64,000 nucleotides of DNA from Vreelandella olivaria (GTDB taxonomy: Bacteria > Pseudomonadota > Gammaproteobacteria > Pseudomonadales > Halomonadaceae), in assembly GCF_023507745.1 (NCBI RefSeq), contig NZ_JALPZO010000045.1:1-64000 (forward strand), read 5' to 3'. Positions 10,605 to 18,999 of this stretch are shown here, one piece after another (within the stretch, counting starts at the first letter, position 1; each line of letters begins with the position of its first letter). The notes beneath the pieces were generated by a model that saw nothing but the letters and a program-made list of their open reading frames with translations, had not been told where the DNA came from and made no database searches. Made by a program: the position numbers and the translations under genes.

Positions 10605-10630
10605 ATACCCGGAGTAGAGTCGCGTACTCG

Positions 10631-10810
10631 CTATCCTTTGGGCCCAAGCAAGAACCACGCAATTAGCCCAACCAACGGGAAAAACAGCAGGACCAGAATC
10701 CACAGCAGTTTCGCTACTCCACCGGCAGAACTCTTCGCTACTTTAACAATGGCCCAAATCACAATGATGAGCCAAATTAACCCTAGCAAACCACCTACTT
10801 CAATACCCAT
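10631..10810 (-). CDS. Small PLDc_N-domain membrane protein
   Basis: A 59-residue frame starts at an ATG preceded by AAGGAG and encodes two hydrophobic helices: about residues 7-22 and 35-54, joined by a short KVAKSSAG linker. The second helix, WILVLLFFPLVGLIAWFLLG followed by PKG, matches the phospholipase D nuclease N-terminal (PLDc_N) signature found in many stand-alone small membrane proteins. It contains no catalytic HKD motif. Function is unknown; a membrane-anchor or stress role is only a guess. It is followed by the bidirectional terminator. Confidence 0.8.
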   Translation of the reverse strand: MGIEVGGLLGLIWLIIVIWAIVKVAKSSAGGVAKLLWILVLLFFPLVGLIAWFLLGPKG

Positions 10811-10881
10811 AGCAACTCCTTAGCGCGTGACATCCATGAGCTTTAAGCTAATCACAACACTTCGAGGCTTACAAGCGCGAT

Positions 10882-11397
10882 TCACTGATCCGGCAGACTT
10901 ATTACCATTTCGCCACCGCGAATTTCAATCGCCAGTAAATTTAGAAAGCTCATACCGAGTAACACAATATCGCGCTCCATACCTGGGCTAATGGAACCCT
11001 GCACGTTGCTCACCCGTATTCCGCCTAGCATCACCTCTTCAAGCTGGGTTAAGTTTCCCTCTACACGCCCATTGGCGGTATTAAACCAAGCGCTGCGGCC
11101 TGGCTCCAAGCCTAACCTGGACGCCATATTTTCAGGCACAGCGACATACGTTGCCCCTGTATCCAGTAAAAAAGTAACCGGCTCTCCATTGATCTGCCCT
11201 GGGGCTTCAAAGTGACCGGAGCGGTTACGTTGCAATGTGACAGGCCCACTGTCAGGCGTAGCATGCATTACATGGGCGTTGGGTGTCATGATGTTGTCAA
11301 ATCCGCCATCCACTAACCACGTACCAACCCCCAGCAGTAGCACCCAAAACAGCAGCATCAAGACGATACCACCGCGCTGTGCTGTTTGTGTTGCCAT
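10882..11397 (-). CDS. Membrane-anchored retropepsin-like aspartic protease (TIGR02281-type)
   Basis: The product is a 171-residue single-domain aspartic protease with one N-terminal membrane anchor (about residues 9-27, VLMLLFWVLLLGVG) and the catalytic loop FLLDTGATYVAVP followed by a C-terminal LLGMSFLN, which correspond to the D-T-G and hydrophobic-hydrophobic-G elements of the retroviral-type fold. It probably acts as a homodimer on the periplasmic side. I took the ATG at 11397 (GGGGAGA four bases before it, MATQTAQRGG) over an upstream ATG at 11472. That choice also removes an overlap with the MFS gene upstream, from which it is separated by 16 bases. Substrates are unknown. Confidence 0.85.
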   Translation of the reverse strand: MATQTAQRGGIVLMLLFWVLLLGVGTWLVDGGFDNIMTPNAHVMHATPDSGPVTLQRNRSGHFEAPGQINGEPVTFLLDTGATYVAVPENMASRLGLEPGRSAWFNTANGRVEGNLTQLEEVMLGGIRVSNVQGSISPGMERDIVLLGMSFLNLLAIEIRGGEMVISLPDQ

Positions 11398-11413
11398 GTG
11401 TCTCCCCAACGGG

Positions 11414-12760
11414 TTATGCGTTTTCCCACGCAAGGGCTGCATCGCGCCCTCGCTGCTCATTAACGCCAGCACAAATCAGCATGGCAATAATAAATAACCC
11501 TACACATAACAGAATAGACGCTTGTAAGCCGACTAGCGTTTGTAAAATACCCAGCATCACAATCCCCATGACGCCAGCCAGTTTATTAGCCAGCCCCCAG
11601 AACCCGAAGAATTCAGCGGATTTTGCCAGTGGTGAGAACACCCCCACCAATGCCCTACTGGCGGACTGGCTCGAGCCCAGACTTAAACCAGCCAAGCAGC
11701 CGACCACCAAAAACACATACTGCGCCTGCCACTGCCATTCAAAGCGGCTATTGATCCACCCGGTTAATCCAGGTGTCGCCCAAATAGCCAGAATGGCCGC
11801 TACCCACAGTGCCAATGTAACGAGATAGGTACGCTTGGCGCCCAGCTTGTCCTGTACAAACCCAAATCCCAGCGCACCCGCAGCCGCCGTTATCTGAACG
11901 ATGATAAACATAATGTTGCGGACACTCTCATCCCAGCCAATCACCTGGGCACCATAGATAAATGCAAACGCAATAATGATGTAGACTCCTGCCATCGAAA
12001 ACAGCAGCGATACCAGAAAAACAGTCAAATCCTTAAAATGACGTAGCTCATGAAGTGTCGAGAAAACGCGCTGTTTGGCAATCTGTCGATAAGAAACACC
12101 ATGGGGCCTTGGTGTCTCCCGCTCCTTAAGCCACAGAAAGGTGGGAATAGCCGCTATTAAAAAAAAGCCTGCTGCAAAGGGGCCAACCCAGCGTATGCGC
12201 TCAAAGTTTTCCGCAGTGGCTTCCCCTAAGACCACAAGCGTAAACCCAGCAGCGAACAGGCCTCCTATATAGCCTAACGCCCAACCAAACCCCGAAATCT
12301 TACCCAACGCATCAGGAGGACCCAGCTCAGGTAAAAACGCAGCGATAAAGGATTCACCCATGGAGTATGCGTAGTTTGAAAGCACAATTAATAATAAACC
12401 AATCACCACATACCCAGGCTCAACAATGTAAAGCATCGCGGTAGTGGCGACCGTTGCGAGGTAGCTGATGAGTAAAAAACGTTTTTTTTCTGCCCGATAG
12501 TCCATAACAGCACCACACAGCGGCGCGGTAATGACTACCATTAAATAACTGATCGCCAGTGCCAAACTCCATAAAAAATTAGCTAAGCGAAAGCCATCTC
12601 CTCGATCTCCTACAATCACGGTTGTAAAAAGCTCGCCGAACACAACGGTAATGATCAGCAGGGTATAGGCCTGATTGGCGAAATCAAACATCGCCCAGCC
12701 AAAAATTTCGCGGTGCGATGCAAAGGCAGGAGCAACCTTGGCAGTCTGGTCAGGCAACAT
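11414..12760 (-). CDS. UMF1-type MFS transporter (Atg22-like)
   Basis: The 448-residue polytopic protein has about 12 hydrophobic helices. The opening EIFGWAMFDFANQAYTLLI is the hallmark of the UMF1/Atg22 branch of the major facilitator superfamily, whose yeast member effluxes amino acids from the vacuole. MGESFIAAFLPEL and GFGWALGYIGG in the middle fit that family. The bacterial substrate is unknown. The gene is upstream of, and probably co-transcribed with, the aspartic protease gene, and is divergent from the binding-protein/cyclase operon. Confidence 0.88.
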   Translation of the reverse strand: MLPDQTAKVAPAFASHREIFGWAMFDFANQAYTLLIITVVFGELFTTVIVGDRGDGFRLANFLWSLALAISYLMVVITAPLCGAVMDYRAEKKRFLLISYLATVATTAMLYIVEPGYVVIGLLLIVLSNYAYSMGESFIAAFLPELGPPDALGKISGFGWALGYIGGLFAAGFTLVVLGEATAENFERIRWVGPFAAGFFLIAAIPTFLWLKERETPRPHGVSYRQIAKQRVFSTLHELRHFKDLTVFLVSLLFSMAGVYIIIAFAFIYGAQVIGWDESVRNIMFIIVQITAAAGALGFGFVQDKLGAKRTYLVTLALWVAAILAIWATPGLTGWINSRFEWQWQAQYVFLVVGCLAGLSLGSSQSASRALVGVFSPLAKSAEFFGFWGLANKLAGVMGIVMLGILQTLVGLQASILLCVGLFIIAMLICAGVNEQRGRDAALAWENA

Positions 12761-12903
12761 ATTGAGTCTCTCTTAAAGGGGACAACAAGATTACCAGCTT
12801 GGTGTTCCAAGCCGCTATGGCCAAACGTTAATAGAATTGAGATGACAGCGCCCCTAAGTTGCTCTAAGTTTGCTCAATCAGGGAACAATAGGAACGCAGT
12901 TAA

Positions 12904-13704
12904 ATGGCTTATGGCTGCACTAATATAACGCGCTTAACAGCCGCAGGCACACTTTGTGTCAGCAGCGTTATTACGCTGGCTTCCATAAGTGTGGATGCTT
13001 GTGCAGCATCAGATGCCTCTCTGTCTTCACTAACTTTTGTTACTGAAGAGTATCCCCCCTATAATTACTTGACTGATAACGGCTTGGCCGGAAAATCCAT
13101 CGACCTGCTTGAGGCAATACTTGAGCACACCAGTACTCCGTTTAGCCGCGAAAATATACTCTATTACCCTTGGGTACGGGGTTATAATCTTGCGCTTAAC
13201 GAACCAAATACAGTGCTATTCTCCACAACCCGCACCCCAGCCAGGGAGAGCCAGTTTCATTGGGTTGGTCCGATTGCTGAGGATCAAGTGGTACTACTGG
13301 CTCGCAGCGATGTGACGTTGGATATAAACACTCTGGAAGACGCTATTGATCAAGGCCTTAGCGTGGCGGTCATTAGAGAGGACATTGGTGCCCAAGCCTT
13401 AACAGAATTAAGTTACCCAGAACACCTTGTTCGCTCGGCTATTGATAATCGCAGTGCACTTTATATGCTGCTACATGGCCGTGTGGATCTATGGGCATAC
13501 AGTGCTGATGTGGCTGAATGGATTGCACAGGAAGAGGGATATGCGCCAGACACGCTAAAACCGATCTATACACTGATGGGAAAATCTTATCTATACTTTG
13601 CTATCAACCAGGACACCGACCCACGGCTAGTCACTCAGATGCAGCAGGCCCTGGATGAGGTAACCAACCTTCCGGCAACCACACAGGCAATTAACGATGG
13701 TTAA
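12904..13704 (+). CDS. Periplasmic amino-acid-type solute-binding protein (SBP_bac_3), copy 1
   Basis: This 266-residue protein begins with a Sec-type signal peptide (hydrophobic core near residues 11-30, likely cleavage after DACA) and continues as a bacterial extracellular solute-binding family 3 domain with FVTEEYPPYNYLTDNG near the start. It belongs to the group of such proteins lacking their own ABC transporter. AGGAAC lies ten bases before the ATG. It is the first gene of a three-gene operon: its end overlaps the start of a paralogue by 8 bases, and a diguanylate cyclase follows. No permease or ATPase gene is nearby, which points to ligand sensing instead of uptake. The ligand is unknown. 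Confidence 0.85.
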   Translation: MAYGCTNITRLTAAGTLCVSSVITLASISVDACAASDASLSSLTFVTEEYPPYNYLTDNGLAGKSIDLLEAILEHTSTPFSRENILYYPWVRGYNLALNEPNTVLFSTTRTPARESQFHWVGPIAEDQVVLLARSDVTLDINTLEDAIDQGLSVAVIREDIGAQALTELSYPEHLVRSAIDNRSALYMLLHGRVDLWAYSADVAEWIAQEEGYAPDTLKPIYTLMGKSYLYFAINQDTDPRLVTQMQQALDEVTNLPATTQAINDG

Positions 13705-14428
13705 AGGTTCTCCAGGCAGGCATTCGCAGCGACTGTCCAGTATGGTTGCCACAGTGCTGATTAGCGGCCAAATAAGTGCCGCTGCCTGGGCGCAAATTCC
13801 TCCCTTAACCATCAACACCGAAGAATATCCACCATTCAACTACCGGGATAGCCATGGTGCGGTGGCTGGTACGGCAACTCAGCTACTGCGTAGTGCGCTG
13901 AGCCAGGCTGGCATTGAAGCACGTTTTCGGGTGCTCCCCTGGGCACGTGCATACACCGAGGCCACGTTACGTGATTACCATTGTGTTTACTCCACCACTC
14001 GTACTGAGGCGCGGGAGGCCCTATTTCATTGGGTAGGTCCGCTGGTGGTTAACGAGTGGTCAGTGTTCGGGTTGGCTGAGCGCCAATTAAAGCTCACCGA
14101 CTTAAATGATCTCCGCTACTGGCGGGTTGGTAGTTTCAGAGCAGATGCGGTAGGAGACTATGTCGCCAATCAGGGAATTGAAGTGTTAAGGGCGCCTAGT
14201 GAACGGGAAAATATAGCGCGCCTGGAAGCTGGTTTTCTGGATGTCATAGTGACGGGCAAAGCCACCGGAGAATTTATTGCCAAGGAACAAAACATAGCAC
14301 TGCAACACCTGCTTACCTTCTTTTATGCCCCACTGTACCTTGCCTGCCATCCAAGTGTGCCGCGTGAAATGATCGAACGTATTCAGACACATCTTGATGC
14401 ACAGTTAGCCGCTGAGGCAATGCCGTGA
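13697..14428 (+). CDS. Periplasmic amino-acid-type solute-binding protein (SBP_bac_3), copy 2
   Basis: This 243-residue paralogue of the preceding protein keeps the same landmarks: TEEYPPFNY against TEEYPPYNY, PWARAY against PWVRGY, and STTRTEAREALFHWVGP against STTRTPARESQFHWVGP. A signal peptide with a basic n-region ends near AWAQ. The ligand-facing half has drifted more, so the two copies may bind different compounds. The start overlaps copy 1 by 8 bases and the TGA overlaps the GTG start of the cyclase gene (GTGA), implying translational coupling. Confidence 0.83.
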   Translation: MVKGSPGRHSQRLSSMVATVLISGQISAAAWAQIPPLTINTEEYPPFNYRDSHGAVAGTATQLLRSALSQAGIEARFRVLPWARAYTEATLRDYHCVYSTTRTEAREALFHWVGPLVVNEWSVFGLAERQLKLTDLNDLRYWRVGSFRADAVGDYVANQGIEVLRAPSERENIARLEAGFLDVIVTGKATGEFIAKEQNIALQHLLTFFYAPLYLACHPSVPREMIERIQTHLDAQLAAEAMP

Positions 14429-15687
14429 CTCATAACATATCGGCTAGCAAAGGCCGCCTGACCCTTAAACAAGCCCTACTCACGCTGCTCATTGCGATTG
14501 TTATCAGCCTGGTGGCAGGTGCCGTTGAGCTGTTTGGGTACGTAAACAGCATGCGCGAGGATATTCAACAGCGTACTACCCAGCAGTTGGCCATTATCAA
14601 TGGTGCGGCGGCGGAAGCGGCTTTTCAGCTTAATCCAGATCTCGCCCATCAAATCGCTTACGGTTTATTTAGTAATAGCGAGATTGCCCAGGTTACTATT
14701 CAAGACGATTTTGGTCGGGCGCTGGCCGAATTTTACCCCGACTCTCCACCCCACCCTACGTGGTTAAGTAAACGCTTGTTTGGAGATATTCTTCATCATG
14801 AAATGTTGCTCAACTACTACATGGGCAGCAGTATGCCTGATGCGATTGTGGGAGAAATTCAGATTGCATTGGATCAAGGCTATTTAACCGAGCGTTTTTT
14901 GGCCCGCGGCTACCTGGTGGTAGGCTCCAGCATCTTTGAAGCCTTTTTGCTCAGCAGTGTGGTAATTGCGTTTTTCCATTTCTTTATTACCCGACCGCTA
15001 TTAAAAGTACACTCTGCCATCACCCAGACAGATCCAGCGCAACCCGGAAAATGGCCTAAGCCCACGCTTCGGGGCCATAAAAATGATGAGTTAGGCCACT
15101 TGGTAGAAAGTCTGGATCACTTGCTCAACGAGTTTCAAGTGGGATTGGAACAGCGAGACCATTTACATCAGCTCTCGCAATACGACGGTCTGACGGGCGT
15201 TGCCAACCGCCGCTACTTTGATAGCTTCTTTGCGCAACAGTGGCAGTGGGCAAAACGCGCACAACAGCCCTTGTCCGTCATCTTTATCGATATCGATAAT
15301 TTTAAAGAGTTTAACGACCATTATGGGCATGCCATGGGCGACGACACGCTACGTGCTGTGGCCAAAGCCCTCAACCTCTGCGTTGATCCGCAACGAGATT
15401 TACTGGCCCGTTATGGCGGTGAAGAGTTTGTCTGCGTCTTGCCAGGAAAGAATCATGCCGAAGCAATACACGTCGCCAACTGTTTACAAAGCGCTGTACT
15501 CTCACTAGCCATTCCCCATGCCTTTTCCAGCACACACACCCACCTTACTGCCAGTATGGGGGTTTCCAGCATGCTGCCAGACAAGTCGATGAGCGCCGAC
15601 GATTTATTAAAATGCGCCGACCAACGGCTTTATCACGCCAAGCGCGGCGGCAGAAACCGGATACAGACAAGCGAGCGCCCGGCATAG
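14425..15687 (+). CDS. Membrane diguanylate cyclase with periplasmic sensor region
   Basis: This 420-residue protein makes cyclic di-GMP from two GTP. TM1 spans about residues 14-37, a periplasmic region about 38-165, TM2 about 168-190, a HAMP-like linker about 191-245, then a coiled-coil stretch and a GGDEF domain with DGLTGVANRRYFD, FIDIDNFKEFND and the active-site loop GGEEF at 331-335. The position of the RxxD inhibitory site reads PQRD, so the canonical product-inhibition site is missing. The start is a GTG overlapping the stop of the second binding-protein gene. Context suggests the binding proteins dock on its periplasmic part, by analogy with the NspS-MbaA pair of Vibrio cholerae; this is inference. 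Confidence 0.93.
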   Translation: MTHNISASKGRLTLKQALLTLLIAIVISLVAGAVELFGYVNSMREDIQQRTTQQLAIINGAAAEAAFQLNPDLAHQIAYGLFSNSEIAQVTIQDDFGRALAEFYPDSPPHPTWLSKRLFGDILHHEMLLNYYMGSSMPDAIVGEIQIALDQGYLTERFLARGYLVVGSSIFEAFLLSSVVIAFFHFFITRPLLKVHSAITQTDPAQPGKWPKPTLRGHKNDELGHLVESLDHLLNEFQVGLEQRDHLHQLSQYDGLTGVANRRYFDSFFAQQWQWAKRAQQPLSVIFIDIDNFKEFNDHYGHAMGDDTLRAVAKALNLCVDPQRDLLARYGGEEFVCVLPGKNHAEAIHVANCLQSAVLSLAIPHAFSSTHTHLTASMGVSSMLPDKSMSADDLLKCADQRLYHAKRGGRNRIQTSERPA

Positions 15688-15735
15688 CTGGGCTCAGGCT
15701 GATGACCAACCCTTTGCTTGCTGAGTAGCGGGGGT

Positions 15736-15790
15736 CTTTCGCCAGGGATGGCGAAAGTAGCGCCCACGGATGGGTCCCACAGCGCCCCCG
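15736..15790. repeat. Double-hairpin intergenic element with GGA loops
   Basis: Two hairpins sit 49 bases after the cyclase stop. The first is CTTTCGCCA-GGGA-TGGCGAAAG (9-base stem, 15736-15757), the second CCCA-CGGA-TGGG (15763-15774), followed by CACAGCGCCCCC. Each exposes GGA in a tetraloop with AGGGAT or ACGGAT context, which is the presentation CsrA/RsmA prefers. From memory, similar tandem hairpins are scattered between genes in Halomonas-like genomes, so this may be one copy of a dispersed repeat. I saw only one copy in this window. Confidence 0.55.
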
Positions 15791-15877
15791 TATAGGGTTA
15801 CTCAAGACCGCTTCTCTGCTTTGCCAGTCTCCACCCAGCAAGACGGGCGCGGCAGCAAGAGGCGAAGACGAATTATC

Positions 15878-16042
15878 TCACAGCAGCCAGTGCGCGAGCA
15901 CCGCTGACAGTCCAATCACCATAGCCGTCACCACGGCGATCGTGACGATACGGTCAAGCCAACGGTCAAAAACCGCGCCTTTAGGCTGCCATCGTGTCTT
16001 GGGCTGCCGTCGTGTCGCGCCGTGACGCCCCTGCCGAGCCAT
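15878..16042 (-). CDS. 54-residue single-helix membrane protein next to the BCCT carrier
   Basis: A minus-strand frame of 54 codons has a very basic N-terminal half (MARQGRHGATRRQPKTRWQP) followed by one transmembrane helix near residues 32-53 (IVTIAVVTAMVIGLSAVLAH) and ends WLL. It lies 59 bases downstream of the BCCT carrier gene on the same strand and could be co-transcribed. There is no clear Shine-Dalgarno before the ATG. The orientation implied by the positive charges is N-in. I do not recognise the family; a carrier-associated small protein is possible but untested. Confidence 0.5.
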   Translation of the reverse strand: MARQGRHGATRRQPKTRWQPKGAVFDRWLDRIVTIAVVTAMVIGLSAVLAHWLL

Positions 16043-16101
16043 TAGCACGCCGGTTCCATGTGCGCTCCCTCCCCTACAACCAGAAGCTGATTAGCTATTA
16101 T

Positions 16102-17725
16102 TTAGCTATTAATACGCCGATTGACCACACTGGGTGTACGCCGTAAACGCTCTTCTTCGCCCAATTGCTCTGCTTCAAATGCATCCGCACCTACCGGCGT
16201 TTCACCATGGCGACGATATAGCTGTGTCAGCAATGCCTTACGGTCAGCACGCAGTTCGCGTATCAATACTATTACCATCATATATAGAATAAAGGTAAAC
16301 GGTAACGCTGACAGCACGGCGGCTGACTGCAAGCCGGATAAGCCTCCCGCCGCAATCAGCGTCAAGCAAATTGCGGCGATCAACACACCCCAGACCACAC
16401 GTTTGTACAGGGGAGGGTTGATAGAACCATTATCCGTCATTTGCGCCACGATATACGATGCTGAGTCTGCTGACGTCACCAGGAAAATAAAGATCAGCAT
16501 CATCGCCACCACCGATAACGCACCAGAGAATGGCATTAACTCGAACATCTCAAACAGGGCAACGGTAATATCAGCCTCTGTTGCGGCAGCCAGCCCTACA
16601 TTATCGCCATTTAGCTCCATATTAAGCGCAACCCCACCAAACACGCCAATCCATAGGCAGGCCAGTAGTGGTGGTACCAGCAAAACTCCAAAAACATACT
16701 CTTTAATAGTTCGTCCACGCGATACGCGGGCCACAAAGGTGCCTACAAAAGGTGACCATGATTACCCAGGCCCAATAGAACACCGTCCAACTGCTTGCCC
16801 ACTCATTATCACTATAGGGCGAGATACGCAGGCTCATACCAATAAAGTTCTGTAAGTAGTCACCAATCCCTAACGTAATGGTTTCCAGAATTACGATCGT
16901 AGGGCCAGTGACCAGCACATACACCATCAAGCCAATGCATAGCACCATATTCAGGTTGGATAATCGCTTGATGCCTTTATCAAGACCTGACCATGTGGAC
17001 GCCATATAGGCACAGAACATGGTAAAGAGAATAATAAACTGCCACAGACCATTTTCCGGCAGACCAAACACTGCATTAAGGCCGCCGTTCACCTGCAGAA
17101 CGCCCAAACCTAATGAAGTAGCAACCCCCATCACAGTTGCGACCACTGCAAAGACATCTAACCATGAAGCATAGGGGCGGATGCGGGGGTTTTTTGCCGT
17201 CACCGATGAAAGGACTGACGAGACAAGCCCTGCCTGCCCCTTACGAAACTGAAAATAGGCAATGATTAAACCAACCAGGGAAAAAGCAGCCCACTGGTGA
17301 ATGCCCCAGTTAAAGTAGCTGTACTGGATTGCATAACGCGCAGCTGCTTCGGTTTCCGCAGGCATATCTCCATAAGGTGGGTTGATGAAGTGACTCATAG
17401 GCTCAGCCATGCCATAAAACACCAACCCCACACCAAACCCGGCGGCCAACAACATACTTACCCAGGAGAAAAAGCTATAGCTTGGGGTGCTGTCCTGCGG
17501 CCCGAGACGCACTTTGCCATATTTACTCAGTGCCAGTGCAACCAGGAAGATAACAAAACCAAATACAGAGATGAGATAAAACCAGCCAAATAATTCCGTT
17601 ATGGTACCCAGTGCCATTTCTGCCGCTTGACCAAAACTTTGTGGAAAAAATGCTCCCGTGACCACCAAGCCAAAAATGATTACCGCTGATGCGATAAACA
17701 CTGACTTTCCTCCATGATCCGCCAT
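16102..17725 (-). pseudogene. BCCT-family betaine/choline/carnitine-type transporter, frameshifted
   Basis: Two overlapping frames on the minus strand together encode one BCCT carrier. The 5' frame (start 17725) carries TM1-TM7, including the glycine-rich GVATSLGLGVLQVNGG segment; the 3' frame carries TM8-TM12 with VARVSRGRTIKEYVFG and a polar tail. The 3' frame is in phase further upstream than its first ATG: it already reads SWSPFVGTF, the conserved TM8 motif, while the 5' frame reads FYWAWVI just before. Restoring two bases (ATCATGG to ATCTCATGG, near 16758-16762) gives FYWAWVISWSPFVGTF and a 541-residue protein of normal length. The rest is undamaged, so the lesion is recent or an assembly error. 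Intact relatives import compatible solutes using sodium or proton gradients. Confidence 0.85.
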
Positions 17726-17862
17726 ACAACCATCCTGTTAGAAGTAGCTATTAAACGCGTCGTGCCAACATGTTATATAGCCTACCGCTCTCAGTATCCT
17801 GTCGTACAGTGTTGTATAAAATTGCATTAGCAAAGTACTACTTAAGCAGTAGGTAAGTAGCA

Positions 17863-17892
17863 AAACAGCCCGCAATCTTTGGCGGGCTGTTT
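17863..17892 (-). terminator. Rho-independent terminator after the Cache/MCP-like gene
   Basis: AAACAGCCCGC and GCGGGCTGTTT form an 11-base stem around an eight-base loop. On the minus strand the stem ends GGGCTGTTTTG, about 80 bases after the stop of the Cache-domain gene. No plus-strand gene ends nearby, so the minus direction is the likely one. Confidence 0.7.
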
Positions 17893-17973
17893 CATAAGAC
17901 ACGTACCAGCAGAGTTCAAAAAAGCAGCATGTACCACTCGTAGAAGTACCAACTTATTGACTACCGATATAGC

Positions 17974-18999
17974 TCAGTTACTGCCAAGATGGTACTCGAC
18001 GACGCCAAGCCACCCTAGCCCCTGGTAGGTTTCGTAGCCGGGAGTTTCTGCAAAGCTGACCAATTTATCCTCATGCTGATAGTAGCCGCGTGTAGCGTTG
18101 TTACGCTGTAATGGGTAGGTACTGCCGATATTGTCAGGCTGGGTATCCGCAATAACACGGTAAGAGGCATCTAACAGCATCACTCGGCTTAACGCCCTCT
18201 CCTCCTCGGTAAGCCCAACACCTTCCACTACGTCTTGAGCCTGTGGCGCCCAGTCAAAGAAAATTCCCAACACACCTGTTGTCCTGCCATCGCGTTCGCC
18301 ACCCTGGCGGATCGCCGTCGCGTAAGTCGCCACCGCCGCCTCGTTCAGCGCAGGGTTTTGCTCAATATCGGTGACCACAAACTCATCACCGTTGGCAGTT
18401 TTCATGGCACGCTTAAACCACTCAGTATCGGACACATTAATGCCCTTAACGCCGGGGTACTGATCCGGCCTTCCGTTGGCAATCACATTACCCTGCGCAT
18501 CGGCCACCCATAAATCCAAATAGACGGTATACGAGCGTAAAATGGTGGCTAACCGTGAGCTGGCATGGCTGCAGCGCTGCTCACTGGGTGACTCAGCCAC
18601 CTCGACCACCGCACTATCCGTCGCCCACCAGCGTACGTCACAGGAGCGCTCAAATAAATTGCGATCAATAATTTCGACGGCGTTCAACGCAATGTCAGTA
18701 AAACGCTGGCCACGGAATTCATTCATCATCGTAGAGCCTACCGTTTCAATACTCTCGGTATGCTGCTCCACCTGCTGCCGGAAGTCTCGGGCAATCTCGT
18801 TGATGCCTCCCGATACCCGGCCCATCTCATGGGCAACCACTGCAAATGCCGCACCGCTACTGCCAGCACGTGCGGCTTCAATACGAGCATTGAGCGCTAA
18901 GATCTCGGTTTCCTGCATGATTTTCTCAATCATGCCGATTTTTTCCCGGGTGATGGTAGCAATATCAAACGCGAGTTCTAAAATATTTTTATCCTGCAT
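17974..18999 (-). CDS. Soluble chemoreceptor-like hairpin plus Cache-like sensor protein
   Basis: With the start at 18999 (AGAGGG five bases before ATG) the product has 341 residues and no signal peptide or membrane helix. The N-terminal 130 residues are coiled-coil with a chemoreceptor signalling motif, ILALNARIEAARAGSSGAAF followed by AVVAHEM. The C-terminal part (about 140-341) looks like a Cache/PAS-like sensor: VYLDLWVADAQGNVIANGRPDQ, then NVSDTEWFKRAM and a final WLGVVEYHL. In ordinary chemoreceptors the sensor precedes the signalling hairpin and lies outside the cell, so the order is inverted and the protein is probably cytoplasmic. Ligand and partners are unknown; no che genes are near. 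A terminator follows. Confidence 0.75.
   Translation of the reverse strand: MQDKNILELAFDIATITREKIGMIEKIMQETEILALNARIEAARAGSSGAAFAVVAHEMGRVSGGINEIARDFRQQVEQHTESIETVGSTMMNEFRGQRFTDIALNAVEIIDRNLFERSCDVRWWATDSAVVEVAESPSEQRCSHASSRLATILRSYTVYLDLWVADAQGNVIANGRPDQYPGVKGINVSDTEWFKRAMKTANGDEFVVTDIEQNPALNEAAVATYATAIRQGGERDGRTTGVLGIFFDWAPQAQDVVEGVGLTEEERALSRVMLLDASYRVIADTQPDNIGSTYPLQRNNATRGYYQHEDKLVSFAETPGYETYQGLGWLGVVEYHLGSN

Noticed and set aside
15545..15841. 98-codon minus-strand frame over the cyclase end and the hairpin repeat
   Set aside because: Its composition follows the hairpins and the GGDEF antisense; there is no ribosome site and no domain.
16747..16750. A4 run in the BCCT gene as the cause of the frameshift (one extra base)
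   Set aside because: Removing one A also restores phase, but it leaves VIMVTFVG in TM8. The downstream frame already reads SWSPFVGTF upstream of that run, so the shift must lie near 16758-16762.
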